Positions 16,821 to 26,441 of a stretch of DNA of 64,000 nt are shown here, in pieces. The position numbers and the translations under genes were made by a program. Numbering within the stretch: the first letter of the stretch is position 1; each line of letters begins with the position of its first letter. The notes below the pieces were generated by a model that did no database searches, was not told the origin of the DNA, and saw only the letters and a list, made by a program, of their open reading frames with translations. The stretch lies in NCBI GenBank assembly GCA_014163555.1, contig JACJGO010000008.1:62001-126000 (forward strand). Reading direction: 5' to 3'. Source of the stretch: Flavisolibacter longurius. GTDB lineage: Bacteria; Bacteroidota; Bacteroidia; Chitinophagales; Chitinophagaceae.

Positions 16821-18722
16821 ATGGAGAGCAGCCTTTCGATACTAAGGCAATACTGGGGATATGATGCGTTTCGGCCGCAACAGGAGGATATTATTAACGC
16901 TGTACTAGCCGGTAAAGACACGCTGGCCTTGCTTCCTACCGGTGGCGGTAAATCGATTTGCTACCAGGTTCCTGCATTAGCGCAGGAAGGTATCTGCATC
17001 GTGGTTTCGCCCCTGATTGCCCTGATGAAAGACCAAGTAGAGAACCTGAAAAAGCGGGGCATCGGTGCCTTGGTCATTTATTCCGGCATGCAGCGAAAAG
17101 ATATTATCCGGACACTGGAAAATGCACGGCAGGAGTACTTCAAATTTCTGTACGTATCACCAGAGCGGTTAGAAACCTCGCTTTTCAGGGAATATCTTCC
17201 TGCCTTTGATATTAATCTAATTGCAGTTGATGAAGCGCATTGTATTTCGCAATGGGGATATGATTTTCGCCCTTCCTATTTAAAGATTGCAGCCCTGCGG
17301 GAAGAACTGCCGGATGTGCCCATTTTGGCTGTAACGGCTTCGGCCACGGAACGGGTACAGCGGGATATCTGCGAAAAGCTTCAGTTGAAAAAAACGGCCG
17401 TCTTCCACCAATCGTTTGAGCGAAAGAATCTTTCTTATTCTGTATTTGATGTGGATGCAAAGGCGACAAAGCTTGTCGACATTTTAAAAAAAGTAAGCGG
17501 CAGCAGCATTGTGTATTGCAAAACCCGCAAGCGCACAATTGAGGTTGCTTCGCTACTGCAGATGCATGGTATCTCTGCTAATTTTTACCATGCGGGGCTT
17601 CCACAGGATGAGCGGGCTAAACGCCAGCAGGACTGGATTGACAACAAAACCCGCATTGTTGTTTGTACCAATGCGTTTGGAATGGGCATTGACAAGCCCG
17701 ATGTAAGGGTTGTTGTACACATGGATGCGCCGGATTGCCTGGAGAACTATTACCAGGAAGCGGGCCGTTGCGGCCGGGACGGCAAAAAAGCCTACGCTGT
17801 TTTATTGTATCAGCAAAAAGACGTGGAGGAATTGGAAAACCTGCACATCAACCGGTATCCAACGTTTGAAACCATTCAGACGGTGTACGATGCGATGAAC
17901 AACTTTTTGCAGATTCCGGTGCATTCGGGCCAGGACCGTAGCTATACTTTTCACTTCGAAACCTTTGTCCGGAATTTTAAGCTGAATGTCCACCAGGCCC
18001 TTTATTCCCTGCAGGCCTTGGAAAGCGATGGCTGGATTGAATACAATGAAAAGAATTTTACACCTTCATCATTGGGGTTCACCACCAACAAGGAACAACT
18101 CTATGCGTTTTACCAAAGTCACCCGGAGCATGAAACCTTGCTGACCACTTTGCTTCGTACGTATGAAGGAATATTTGATTTCCCGGTCTTTATTTCAGAA
18201 ATGCTGGTGGCTAAACTGCTACAGGAAGATGAAAAAAATATCCGGCAGCACTTAAGCCGCATTGCTGCGTTTGGCGTGATCCGTTATACACCGCAGAGCG
18301 ACGAGCCGCAACTGGTTTTGCGGAAAAACCGCGTAGCCACCCGCGATCTGAAAATGGATCTGAAAGCCTACCAGGAACGCAAGGAGCATTTTATGGAGCG
18401 GGTTAAAGCAATGGTTGCGTACCTGAAAAAGAGTTCCTGCCGAAGCCAGTTTATCAGCCAATATTTTGGTGATAATGAAGCGAACCCTTGCGGAATATGT
18501 GATGTTTGTCTGGCTTCCAAATCCAATGATTTTTCGGCTGAGGAATTTACTTCCATTGCCCATGCTATAAGGCTTCACCTTGCGCAAAAGCAGGTGACGG
18601 CTGAACAACTTGTAGCTGATCTGTCTTCCATTAAGAAAGAAAAAACATGGAAAGTGCTACGTTTTTTACAGGCTGAAAAGCAGATTGCAGCCGACGGGCA
18701 AGGTATTCTGCAAAATAATTAG
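16821..18722 (+). CDS. recQ: ATP-dependent DNA helicase RecQ
   Basis: A 633-residue 3'-5' helicase for recombination and fork repair. Motifs: FRPQQEDII, Walker A LLPTGGGKS, VVSPLIALMKDQ, VDEAHCISQWG (DEAH), AVTASAT, and motif VI YYQEAGRCGRDG. The zinc site of the RQC domain is visible as CRSQ, then CGICDVC near residue 560. A C-terminal winged helix follows, but the HRDC domain seems reduced. ATG 16821 is chosen over a TTG at 16812. Confidence 0.95.
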   Translation: MESSLSILRQYWGYDAFRPQQEDIINAVLAGKDTLALLPTGGGKSICYQVPALAQEGICIVVSPLIALMKDQVENLKKRGIGALVIYSGMQRKDIIRTLENARQEYFKFLYVSPERLETSLFREYLPAFDINLIAVDEAHCISQWGYDFRPSYLKIAALREELPDVPILAVTASATERVQRDICEKLQLKKTAVFHQSFERKNLSYSVFDVDAKATKLVDILKKVSGSSIVYCKTRKRTIEVASLLQMHGISANFYHAGLPQDERAKRQQDWIDNKTRIVVCTNAFGMGIDKPDVRVVVHMDAPDCLENYYQEAGRCGRDGKKAYAVLLYQQKDVEELENLHINRYPTFETIQTVYDAMNNFLQIPVHSGQDRSYTFHFETFVRNFKLNVHQALYSLQALESDGWIEYNEKNFTPSSLGFTTNKEQLYAFYQSHPEHETLLTTLLRTYEGIFDFPVFISEMLVAKLLQEDEKNIRQHLSRIAAFGVIRYTPQSDEPQLVLRKNRVATRDLKMDLKAYQERKEHFMERVKAMVAYLKKSSCRSQFISQYFGDNEANPCGICDVCLASKSNDFSAEEFTSIAHAIRLHLAQKQVTAEQLVADLSSIKKEKTWKVLRFLQAEKQIAADGQGILQNN

Positions 18723-18798
18723 CCACGTAAGCACTTTCTGCTGTTGGTAAGGTCAATATATCGGCTGAACTTTGCGCAGGAATTGGAAACCTCGCCTT

Positions 18799-19026
18799 AT
18801 GGAATTTTTCTGTGTGATGTCGGTAGGTGGTTCATTGGCTTCCTACCATATGCAAAAAGAGAGTGAAAGAAGCTACAAGGCCGTTCTTCGTACAACCAAC
18901 GGAAAGCGGGATGACCTTCCTGACGAAATTCTTCTCGAAAAAAAAGCGGATGACTGGCAGGCTCAGCCTTGGCACGACGATGTGGTGAAAAGCATTATTC
19001 TCGCCATCGAAAACAATCATCACTGA
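18799..19026 (+). CDS. small hypothetical protein
   Basis: A 75-residue protein with no membrane segment after the first 15 residues and an acidic C-terminus (WHDDVVKSIILAIENNHH). I do not recognise the family. ATG 18799 is preferred over 18772. A -7-like TGAACTTTG lies just upstream (about 18765-18775). It is in the same direction as recQ and the receiver-domain gene. Coding status rests on the open frame, the promoter-like motif and the lack of a better explanation. Confidence 0.5.
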   Translation: MEFFCVMSVGGSLASYHMQKESERSYKAVLRTTNGKRDDLPDEILLEKKADDWQAQPWHDDVVKSIILAIENNHH

Positions 19027-19125
19027 TATATCTGCTGTCTTTACTCCTTTTTCATTTTTTACAACCGTTTGCCTCTTGCACAAGTTTGGAAAGGTTTTTG
19101 GGAAGAACTGGGCAAATTCGATGTT

Positions 19126-19500
19126 GTGAGGGAAAGAAAAATACTGTTGCTGGATGATAATAAGGACCTGCTTCTGATTGTGCAGATCATTTTAAAAGGC
19201 CAGGGATATACCGTGGTTCAGGCCTGTTGCATAGAAGAAGCCATGCAAAAGATAAAAATCCATCAGCCTTCGCTGATCATGATGGATGTTTTTATCAAAG
19301 AGGAAGATGGCCGGGAATTGTGCAGCCAGTTAAAAGCAGATCCTAACACCAATGGCATTAAGATTATCATGATGTCGGGCATTGAGTCTGAAAACACCAA
19401 CCTGCAACGGATCGGCGCGGATGATTTTTTACCGAAGCCATTTGACTACAGCGACCTGCTGGAACGGGTCGACCGGCAGATGTCCGGTGTAGAAGCCTGA
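19126..19500 (+). CDS. single-domain response regulator
   Basis: A 124-residue receiver (REC) domain with no output domain, as in CheY-like relay proteins. The acidic pair is in LLLDDNKD, the phosphorylated aspartate in IMMDVF, the switch serine in IMMSG, and the lysine in FLPKPFD. Start: a GTG at 19126 gives the usual short N-terminus (RERKILLLDD); a frame from 19069 is longer by 19 residues. No histidine kinase is next to it, so its partner is unknown. It is convergent with hemJ with only 12 bp between. Confidence 0.75.
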   Translation: MRERKILLLDDNKDLLLIVQIILKGQGYTVVQACCIEEAMQKIKIHQPSLIMMDVFIKEEDGRELCSQLKADPNTNGIKIIMMSGIESENTNLQRIGADDFLPKPFDYSDLLERVDRQMSGVEA

Positions 19501-19512
19501 TAGTTATGCTTG

Positions 19513-20058
19513 CTATTTAGTGCGGACCATCTTATAGATTTTTATGGCACTCATTAAAACAACGATTAATCCAACCAATCCAATGAGTCCCCACAACCAA
19601 CTGAGGCTGGACTTTACCGTTGCCAGCATCACAATCGGTACGAGAAAAAGGGTAGCCACCTCGTTCCATACACGTAATTTTTGAGAAGAATAGCGAAAGA
19701 TGCCGGTCGCTTGTTGTTTGTAAATAGCATGCAGCGAAAAATGATAGAAATACAGGAGCACCACAAATATTAGCTTTACCAGAAGCCACCGGCCGCCTTC
19801 AGTAGCGAGGTTTGCATGCCAGTTTCCTTTCAGCATCACCCAGGGACCAAAGAGTAGGGTAAGAATAGCAGATGGCCAGGTAATGCCCAGCCAAAGTCGC
19901 TTGATCATAATGGAAAACTGCCGCTGCAAAATTCCCTTTTCCGGCTCTGCTTTATCGTTCGCCTCCGCATTGTAAATAAACAGCCGGACGATGTAAAACA
20001 TGCCTGCAAACCAGGTGACGATAAAGATAATATGGAGGGCTTTTAAGTAAGCGTACAT
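19513..20058 (-). CDS. hemJ: protoporphyrinogen oxidase HemJ
   Basis: A 181-residue membrane protein of the HemJ/CopD-like family, which oxidises protoporphyrinogen IX to protoporphyrin IX in many bacteria that lack HemG and HemY. The first helix contains LHIIFIVTWFAGMFYIVRLF with the family histidine and arginine, and four to five hydrophobic helices follow. Position beside hemH and the other hem genes supports HemJ over CopD. It starts 54 bp after the hemH stop in the same direction and is probably co-transcribed, although heptad array 7 lies between. Confidence 0.85.
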   Translation of the reverse strand: MYAYLKALHIIFIVTWFAGMFYIVRLFIYNAEANDKAEPEKGILQRQFSIMIKRLWLGITWPSAILTLLFGPWVMLKGNWHANLATEGGRWLLVKLIFVVLLYFYHFSLHAIYKQQATGIFRYSSQKLRVWNEVATLFLVPIVMLATVKSSLSWLWGLIGLVGLIVVLMSAIKIYKMVRTK

Positions 20059-20087
20059 GGTAGCGGTTTAATGGATGCATGCCGGCG

Positions 20088-20115
20088 ATAATCAATAATC
20101 AGCAATCAATAATTA
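20088..20115. repeat. heptad array 7 (four units)
   Basis: Units start at 20088, 20095, 20102 and 20109, form (A/G)(T/C)AAT(C/T)A. The last unit contains the hemH stop codon (20113-20115, minus strand). Confidence 0.75.
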
Positions 20116-21156
20116 GTCAAGTACCATCTCCCTGCTTCCGTCAACATACTCCTTCACCCACTTAGCCAATGCGCTAACCCAAAGCGGGTGCACATTGAGG
20201 CAAGGGATCATTTCAAAGCTTTCGCCGCCGGCATGCAGAAAGGTTTCTTTTCCTTCTTCGGCAATTTCTTCCAGGGTTTCCAGGCAATCACTGACAAAGG
20301 CCGGGCAAACCACCAACAGTTTTTTGATACCCTGCTTTGGCAATTCTTCAAATTTCTGTGCGGTGTACGGCTGCAGCCAAGGATCACGGCCCAGGCGTGA
20401 CTGGAAGGAGAAGGTGAGTTTGTCCATTGGGATGTTCAGCCGCTCTGCTACAATTTTTGTAGTAACCCAGCATTGATGGCGGTAGCAATACTGGTGCGCC
20501 GGCGAGGCCACATCGCAGCAATTGGGCACTTTCAGGCAATGTTGGCCGGTGATATCACCCTTGTAAATATGCCGTTCGGGCACACCGTGGTAAGAAAAGA
20601 GGACATGGTCCCATTCACCTTCCAAATGCGGTTTTATGCTTTCGCAAAGCGCATGAATGTAATCTTCGTTGTCGTAGTAAGGCTTGATGGTAGTAAGCTT
20701 AAAACTGTAGCCGCCTTTTTCGTGCTGCTCCTTTGCGTATTCCACTGCTGTTTCGTAAGAACTCATGGCATAATGTGGGTACATCGGAATAGCAATCACT
20801 TCTTCGAGGTCAGGGTTCTTCTTTACCAACTCGTCAAAAGCTGCTTTCGGCGATGGGTTACCGTATCGCATGGCAATCATCACCGGTTCTTCCAACTCTT
20901 TTTTTAAGGCATCCCGCAATTGTTCGGAAATAACAATCAGTGGCGACCCTTTCTCTGTCCAGATAGATTTGTAGGCTTCGGCCGATTTGGGTGCCCGGAA
21001 TGGCACAATGATTCCTTTTACCAACAAGGCACGCAGTAACCAGGGTTTGTCAATCACCCTTTCATCCATCAGGAATTCATCGAGGTAGCGCTTCACATCT
21101 TTTACTTCTGTGGAATCGGGTGAACCCAGGTTCATTATAACAATTGCTCGCTTCAT
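20113..21156 (-). CDS. hemH: ferrochelatase
   Basis: A 347-residue chelatase that puts ferrous iron into protoporphyrin to make heme. Motifs: IVIMNLGSPDS at the N-terminus, LFSYHGVPERH with the catalytic histidine, and FQSRLGRDPWLQPYT. Cysteines in HCLKVPNCCDVASPAHQYCYRH are more numerous than usual and may hold a [2Fe-2S] cluster or be chance. It begins at ATG 21156 only 8 nt after an exact -7 element, and is divergent from hemA across 319 bp. Confidence 0.95.
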   Translation of the reverse strand: MKRAIVIMNLGSPDSTEVKDVKRYLDEFLMDERVIDKPWLLRALLVKGIIVPFRAPKSAEAYKSIWTEKGSPLIVISEQLRDALKKELEEPVMIAMRYGNPSPKAAFDELVKKNPDLEEVIAIPMYPHYAMSSYETAVEYAKEQHEKGGYSFKLTTIKPYYDNEDYIHALCESIKPHLEGEWDHVLFSYHGVPERHIYKGDITGQHCLKVPNCCDVASPAHQYCYRHQCWVTTKIVAERLNIPMDKLTFSFQSRLGRDPWLQPYTAQKFEELPKQGIKKLLVVCPAFVSDCLETLEEIAEEGKETFLHAGGESFEMIPCLNVHPLWVSALAKWVKEYVDGSREMVLD

Positions 21157-21164
21157 AATCTGTG

Positions 21165-21172
21165 CAAAAGTA
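21165..21172 (-). promoter_or_regulatory. hemH -7 element
   Basis: TACTTTTG on the minus strand fits TAnnTTTG exactly, 8 nt before ATG 21156. The 21173-21440 part of the gap holds no gene that I can see. Confidence 0.65.
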
Positions 21173-21442
21173 ATCCCGGAATGTAAACACGAATTTTTTC
21201 ACGGGTTACACGAAAGGGAACAGGAAAGACTTTGCTGATTCTTTAACCAATTTGGAAGAAATTCCTTTCATAGTTCCCTCATTTTATTTTAAATCGACAC
21301 AACCAATTATTGCTTCAATCCGTATTTACAATTCATATAGGTTTTCTGTCAATTGGTGTCGCCCCTTTGCAAACTGATGAAAATCAGGTTTTCAAATGAC
21401 AGTCTAATGACAAAGTTTTTAGGCTACGGCGTTTCCCCAAAT

Positions 21443-21450
21443 TACTTTTG
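21443..21450 (+). promoter_or_regulatory. hemA -7 element
   Basis: TACTTTTG fits TAnnTTTG exactly, 25 nt before ATG 21476. It lies inside the open frame that extends up to 21353, so it sets the start at 21476. Confidence 0.7.
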
Positions 21451-21475
21451 CACCATCGCTGTTGACGAATTGAGA

Positions 21476-22699
21476 ATGGAAAATCAGTACTTCAAAAATA
21501 TCCCCAACTTTTACGTAGCAGGTATCAACTATAAAAAGTCTGATGCATCGGTTCGCGGCCAATTTGCCATTGGTCACGAGCAATACAATGCTATCCTGAC
21601 ACTGGCCTCGCAACAGGGATTGAACGAGATTTTCATTCTTTCTACCTGCAATCGCACCGAGATTTACGGATTTGCTCACAGCAGTCAACAACTGGTAGAC
21701 CTGCTTTGTTCACAAACGGCTGGCGATGCGGTAATCTTCAAAAAGGCAGCTTACATCAAAAACGGTATTGAGGCGGTTGAACATGTGTTTAACGTAGGTG
21801 CCGGTCTCGATTCGCAAATTCTTGGCGACTACGAAATCGTTGGCCAGTTGAAAACCGCCGTGAAGTTTGCCAAAGAGCAGGGCTTTGTGGGTGCCTTTAC
21901 AGAGCGACTGATCAACTGCGTACTGCAATCGTCAAAGATTATCAAGAACAGTACATCGCTTAGCGGCGGAACCGTTTCGGTTTCTTTTGCTGCGGTGCAA
22001 TATATCATGAACCGGGTGGTAAATCCTTCCGGTAAAAAGATTTTATTGCTGGGTGTAGGCAAGATTGGCCGCAACACCTGTAAAAACCTGGTGGATTACC
22101 TGGGTACAAAAGATATTACACTCATCAACCGTTCGCCGGAGAAAGCCGCTGCGCTGGCCGATGAACTGGGACTTCGTTGCGCTTCGCTTGATAGCCTGGA
22201 TGCAGAACTGGATGCTGCCGACATTGTGCTGGTGGCTACCAATTCGGCGCAGCCCGTGATTTTAAAACATCACCTGGAAGGCAAGGGTGAAAAAGTGATT
22301 CTTGATCTTTCTATTCCGTATAACGTTGCCGACGATGCGCAAACTTTACCGAATGTACGCATGGTAAACGTGGACATGCTGAGCAAGCTGAAAGATGAAA
22401 CCCTGAAAATGCGTATGGCTGAAGTACCCAAGGCCAAAGGAATTATTTCAGAACTGATGCTGGAATTTCAGGATTGGTGCGAAATGCGCAAGCATGTACC
22501 GATGCTGAAGCAACTTAAGTCCACTTTGAAAGCCTTGTATACGCATCCGCATTACGTTCAAACCACTACCTGCCCCAAAAAGATTGACGGCCATATTCAG
22601 CGGGTGCTGAACGAAACGGCCGGAAAAGTAAAGGTGCAAAATCAGCGAGGCTGTCAGTACCTTTCTGCACTGAACGAATTTATCAACGCCAAAAATTAA
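21476..22699 (+). CDS. hemA: glutamyl-tRNA reductase
   Basis: A 407-residue enzyme that reduces glutamyl-tRNA to glutamate-1-semialdehyde, the first step of the C5 heme pathway. Motifs: FYVAGINYKKSDASVRGQF, the catalytic cysteine in LSTCNRTEIYG, and the NADPH fold KILLLGVGKIGRNTCKNL. ATG 21476 follows from the promoter position and gives the usual family length. The stop overlaps the hemC ATG by one base. It opens the hemACDE-hydrolase-hemF-hemB-hemL cluster. Confidence 0.96.
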   Translation: MENQYFKNIPNFYVAGINYKKSDASVRGQFAIGHEQYNAILTLASQQGLNEIFILSTCNRTEIYGFAHSSQQLVDLLCSQTAGDAVIFKKAAYIKNGIEAVEHVFNVGAGLDSQILGDYEIVGQLKTAVKFAKEQGFVGAFTERLINCVLQSSKIIKNSTSLSGGTVSVSFAAVQYIMNRVVNPSGKKILLLGVGKIGRNTCKNLVDYLGTKDITLINRSPEKAAALADELGLRCASLDSLDAELDAADIVLVATNSAQPVILKHHLEGKGEKVILDLSIPYNVADDAQTLPNVRMVNVDMLSKLKDETLKMRMAEVPKAKGIISELMLEFQDWCEMRKHVPMLKQLKSTLKALYTHPHYVQTTTCPKKIDGHIQRVLNETAGKVKVQNQRGCQYLSALNEFINAKN

Positions 22700-23622
22700 T
22701 GAACCCTTTACGTATTGGAACAAGAGACAGCCAATTGGCTGTGTGGCAGGCTACATTGGTGCAAGGCTTACTCAAAGAAGCCGGCGTTCCCTCTGAGTTG
22801 GTATATATGAAAAGTGAAGGCGATATTGATACCGTAACGCCGCTGTATGCATTGGGGGTAACGGGTGTTTTCACCAAAACATTGGACGCTGCACTGTTGA
22901 ACAACCGTATCGACATTGCCGTGCACTCCATGAAAGACGTACCAACACAACTGGCACAGGGCATACAGCAGGCCGCTGTTTTAAAAAGAGCTTCACATAA
23001 AGACATTTTGGTTTATAAGGATGGAATCGATTTTTTAGAAGATCCTGATTCTGTTTCTACCATCGCTACGGGAAGTATTCGCCGGGTAGCGCAATGGTTG
23101 CATCGTTTTCCGCATCATCACACCGAGAACCTTCGCGGGAATGTGAATACACGTTTGCGCAAGTTGGCGGAGAGTAATTGGAACGGCGCCATCTTCGCTG
23201 CTGCCGGTTTGGAACGCATCAATCTTCGCCCTGAACAATCCATTGATCTGGATTGGATGTTGCCGGCTCCCTCGCAGGGTGCCATTATGGTGGTGTGCAG
23301 AGAAGGCGATGATTACGCATTCAATTCCTGTCAATCGTTCAACGACGAAGCCACAGCACTTTGCACTAAGCTTGAAAAAGATTTTTTACGTGTGTTGATG
23401 GGCGGCTGTTCTACCCCAATCAGCGCCCTGGCTGAAGTAAAGGGAGATGCCATTTCTTTCCGCGGAAATATCTGCAGTCCGGATGGTAGTGATTTAATAG
23501 AATTGGAACTGGAAAAGCTCAAAAACGAAAGTTTGCATCTTGGCGAAGATGCGGCTCGTCAACTCCTGAACGATCCCAAAGCACAACACATCATAGAAAC
23601 GGTTCGGAATGGGAAAGTCTGA
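22699..23622 (+). CDS. hemC: hydroxymethylbilane synthase
   Basis: A 307-residue porphobilinogen deaminase that joins four porphobilinogens into hydroxymethylbilane. Motifs: RIGTRDSQLAVWQA at the N-terminus, IAVHSMKDVPTQL, and the cysteine that holds the dipyrromethane cofactor in LMGGCSTPISALA. It shares one base with the hemA stop and overlaps hemD by 14 bp, so the three genes are translationally coupled. Confidence 0.96.
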   Translation: MNPLRIGTRDSQLAVWQATLVQGLLKEAGVPSELVYMKSEGDIDTVTPLYALGVTGVFTKTLDAALLNNRIDIAVHSMKDVPTQLAQGIQQAAVLKRASHKDILVYKDGIDFLEDPDSVSTIATGSIRRVAQWLHRFPHHHTENLRGNVNTRLRKLAESNWNGAIFAAAGLERINLRPEQSIDLDWMLPAPSQGAIMVVCREGDDYAFNSCQSFNDEATALCTKLEKDFLRVLMGGCSTPISALAEVKGDAISFRGNICSPDGSDLIELELEKLKNESLHLGEDAARQLLNDPKAQHIIETVRNGKV

Positions 23623-24313
23623 AAAATATTTGCTCAGTACCCGTCCGCTGCCCAAGGCTGTGGTGGAGGAAGGTGCGAAAAAAGGCGTTGTTATTGAAGA
23701 ACTTTCTTTCATTGCCACCAAGGCAATCCAAGATGAAGCCTTGGTTCAGCGCATCAAAACATTAGCATCCGAAAAACACACCGTTGTTTTCACCAGCATG
23801 AATGCAGTGGAAGCCGTAGCGGAACAGATTGATGCCACTCCTGACTGGAAAATTTATTCCATCGGCAATACAACCCGCAAACTGATTGAGGAGGCCTGGG
23901 GCAGCGATAAAATTGTTGCGACGGCTGATTATGGGAAACATTTAGGCGAACGCCTGATTGACGACGGCGTGAGAGACGTGGTATTTTTTTGCGGCAACAT
24001 TCGCCGGGATGAACTGCCCAACAAGATCCGTTCGGAAGGCGGCAAAATAGAAGAAGTGGTGGTGTATGAAACAGAACAAACACCCGCCACGCTAACAAAG
24101 GAGTACGATGGTATTTTATTCTTTAGCCCCAGTGCGGTGAATGCATTCTTTTCTACCAATAAACCGTCGAAATCAACTGTACTCTTTGCCATTGGAAAAA
24201 CCACCGAAGAGGCCATCCGGCAGAACAAAGGCCGCAACATAATTGTTGCCAATAAGGTTGACAAAGTAGACATGACGCGGGATGCTATCAACTACCTCAC
24301 TTCAAACAAATAA
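23609..24313 (+). CDS. hemD: uroporphyrinogen-III synthase
   Basis: A 234-residue protein of the HemD fold, which closes and inverts ring D of hydroxymethylbilane. Sequence is weakly conserved in this family: visible are [47 protein letters not shown] and the C-terminal [14 protein letters not shown]. Position between hemC and hemE makes this the main HemD. A second HemD-like protein is encoded at 35230-36030. Confidence 0.9.
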   Translation: MGKSEKYLLSTRPLPKAVVEEGAKKGVVIEELSFIATKAIQDEALVQRIKTLASEKHTVVFTSMNAVEAVAEQIDATPDWKIYSIGNTTRKLIEEAWGSDKIVATADYGKHLGERLIDDGVRDVVFFCGNIRRDELPNKIRSEGGKIEEVVVYETEQTPATLTKEYDGILFFSPSAVNAFFSTNKPSKSTVLFAIGKTTEEAIRQNKGRNIIVANKVDKVDMTRDAINYLTSNK

Positions 24314-24333
24314 CAAGCACAGAAAACCAGTAT

Positions 24334-25365
24334 ATGACAGCGTTGAAAAATGATCTTTTATTACGAGCTCTGAGAAAGGAAAAAGTTGAACGCCCGCCCG
24401 TGTGGATGATGCGCCAGGCAGGCCGGTATTTGCCGGATTATATCAAGTTAAGAGAGAAGTATGATTTCTTCACCCGTTGTCAAACGCCGGAACTGGCCAC
24501 TGAAATTACCTTGCAACCCATCGACCAGGTGGGTGTGGATGCAGCCATCATCTTCTCTGATATCTTGGTGATTCCGCAGGCCATGGGTGTAGAGGTGTTA
24601 ATGGAGGAAGGCAAAGGCCCCTCGCTTCCAAAAACCATCAAAACCCAACAAGACATTGATGCACTAAATACGGCTGATGCCGAACATCATTTAAAATATG
24701 TGATGGATGCCTTGGCCATGACAAAACGCGAATTGAATGGTAGGGTGCCGCTGATTGGTTTTGCCGGTGCGCCGTGGACAATTCTTTGTTACATGGTAGA
24801 AGGCAAGGGCAGCAAAACATGGGACAAAGCCAAACAGTTTGCCTATACCCAGCCGCAATTGGCCCATACGCTGTTGCAAAAAATTACCGATATCACCATT
24901 GATTATTTAAAAGCACAAGTGGCAGCCGGCGCCGATACGGTACAGGTTTTTGATAGCTGGGCAGGATCGTTATCACCGGAAGATTTTAAAACCTATGCAC
25001 AGCCCTACTTATTGCAAATTGCAGATGCTGTGAAAGACAATGCACCGGTGATTCTTTTCCCGAAAGGAACCTGGTATGCGCTGAAAGATTTAAGTCAAAG
25101 TGGCGCCAGCGGCATTGGTATTGATTGGACCATTACCCCGCAATTTGCCAGAGAATTAACATCCAACAACATCACACTGCAAGGTAACTTTGACCCCGCC
25201 AAACTGCTGGCACCTATTCCGCAAATCAGGCAGTGGGTAAAGGAGATGATTAGCGCATTTGGAACGCAGAATTACATTGCCAACCTCGGTCATGGCATTA
25301 CACCCAATGTACCGGTTGATCATGCCAGGGCCTTTGTGGAAGCCGTGAAGGAATACAAGCCGTGA
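24334..25365 (+). CDS. hemE: uroporphyrinogen decarboxylase
   Basis: A 343-residue TIM-barrel enzyme that removes four carboxyl groups from uroporphyrinogen III to give coproporphyrinogen III. Motifs: [17 protein letters not shown] at the N-terminus, the catalytic aspartate in [28 protein letters not shown] and [15 protein letters not shown]. It begins 20 bp after hemD. Heptad array 8 starts in its stop codon. Confidence 0.97.
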   Translation: MTALKNDLLLRALRKEKVERPPVWMMRQAGRYLPDYIKLREKYDFFTRCQTPELATEITLQPIDQVGVDAAIIFSDILVIPQAMGVEVLMEEGKGPSLPKTIKTQQDIDALNTADAEHHLKYVMDALAMTKRELNGRVPLIGFAGAPWTILCYMVEGKGSKTWDKAKQFAYTQPQLAHTLLQKITDITIDYLKAQVAAGADTVQVFDSWAGSLSPEDFKTYAQPYLLQIADAVKDNAPVILFPKGTWYALKDLSQSGASGIGIDWTITPQFARELTSNNITLQGNFDPAKLLAPIPQIRQWVKEMISAFGTQNYIANLGHGITPNVPVDHARAFVEAVKEYKP

Positions 25366-25389
25366 GTGGTGAGTAGTGAATCGTGAGTT
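25362..25389. repeat. heptad array 8 (four units)
   Basis: Units start at 25362, 25369, 25376 and 25383, form GTGA(G/A)TN. The hemE TGA stop (25363-25365) is in the first unit. Same GTGA family as array 5. Confidence 0.85.
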
Positions 25390-25449
25390 TGGGCCGTAGG
25401 TATTTGTGAAGACTTTTCTGCTTATGTAAACAGAATAAAAAAAGCTGTT

Positions 25450-26439
25450 ATGAAAAGAGCAGGTTTGTTTTTATGGATTCTTTTGATCAGTATAGGTGCA
25501 AAAGCACAGGTTCAGACCCTCGACCTGGACCTTCAGAATTTCCCCTATCCCTACCCGGTAGCTTACCTGCCGTTGAAGTTGCAAAAGCAAACCCTTCGGA
25601 TGGCGTATATGGATGTCAAACCATCTAAGCCCAATGGAAAAACGGTACTGCTCCTTCACGGTAAAAATTTTTCCGGTGCGTATTGGGATAGTACTGCTGC
25701 TGTTTTAGCGAGAAATGGTTTCCGGGTGATTATGCCCGACCAGGTTGGATTTGGCCGATCATCAAAGCCAACCCATTTTCAGTATTCCTTTCACCTGCTG
25801 GCGCAGAACACCAAAGCCCTGCTTGATAGTTTAGGCGTGGATAAGGTTAGCGTGTTAGGCCATTCCATGGGCGGTATGCTGGCCACCCGTTTTGTGTTGA
25901 TGTTTCCCAAGCGAGTAGACAAGTTCATCCTGGAAAATCCGATTGGGCTGGAAGATTACAAAACACTTTCACCCTACCAAACCATAGATGCGCTGTATCA
26001 GAATGAGCTGAAACAGGACTTTGAAAAGATCAAAGCCTATCAACTGGAAAGCTATTATGGTGGCCAATGGAAACCGCAGTACGACAAGGGGGTAGCCATG
26101 CTGGCCGGTTGGACGAAAAATCCGGATTATCCTGTAATTGCCTGGAATTCGGCCCTTACATCGGAGATGATTTATACCCAGCCGGTGGTTTATGAATTTG
26201 AAAAGATAACGGCGCCAACGCTGCTGATTATTGGTCAGCGTGACCGTACGGCTATTGGCAAGCCTTTGGTAAGTGAAGAGAAGCGAAAAACAATGGGCCA
26301 GTATCCTGAATTGGGGAAGAAAACAAAACAGCGGATACCGAATTCGACATTGGTGGAACTGGACAATGTGGGTCACCTGCCGCACATTGAAAAGTTCGAT
26401 GCTTTCATTCAACCGCTGCTGCAATTTCTGCGGAAATAA
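25450..26439 (+). CDS. secreted alpha/beta hydrolase in the heme cluster
   Basis: A 329-residue alpha/beta hydrolase with a signal peptide (first about 19 residues, ending GAKAQ), so it acts in the periplasm or outside. The oxyanion motif LLLHGKNFSG, the nucleophile elbow LGHSMGG (Ser) and the catalytic histidine in VGHLPHIEKF are all present. It lies between hemE and hemF, 3 bp from hemF, so it is made with the heme enzymes although no heme-pathway step needs a periplasmic hydrolase. The substrate is unknown. Confidence 0.85.
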   Translation: MKRAGLFLWILLISIGAKAQVQTLDLDLQNFPYPYPVAYLPLKLQKQTLRMAYMDVKPSKPNGKTVLLLHGKNFSGAYWDSTAAVLARNGFRVIMPDQVGFGRSSKPTHFQYSFHLLAQNTKALLDSLGVDKVSVLGHSMGGMLATRFVLMFPKRVDKFILENPIGLEDYKTLSPYQTIDALYQNELKQDFEKIKAYQLESYYGGQWKPQYDKGVAMLAGWTKNPDYPVIAWNSALTSEMIYTQPVVYEFEKITAPTLLIIGQRDRTAIGKPLVSEEKRKTMGQYPELGKKTKQRIPNSTLVELDNVGHLPHIEKFDAFIQPLLQFLRK

Positions 26440-26441
26440 CA

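Noticed and set aside
21353-21475. Longer hemA start at 21353
   Set aside because: The extra residues do not fit the family and cover an exact promoter element; ATG 21476 is preferred.
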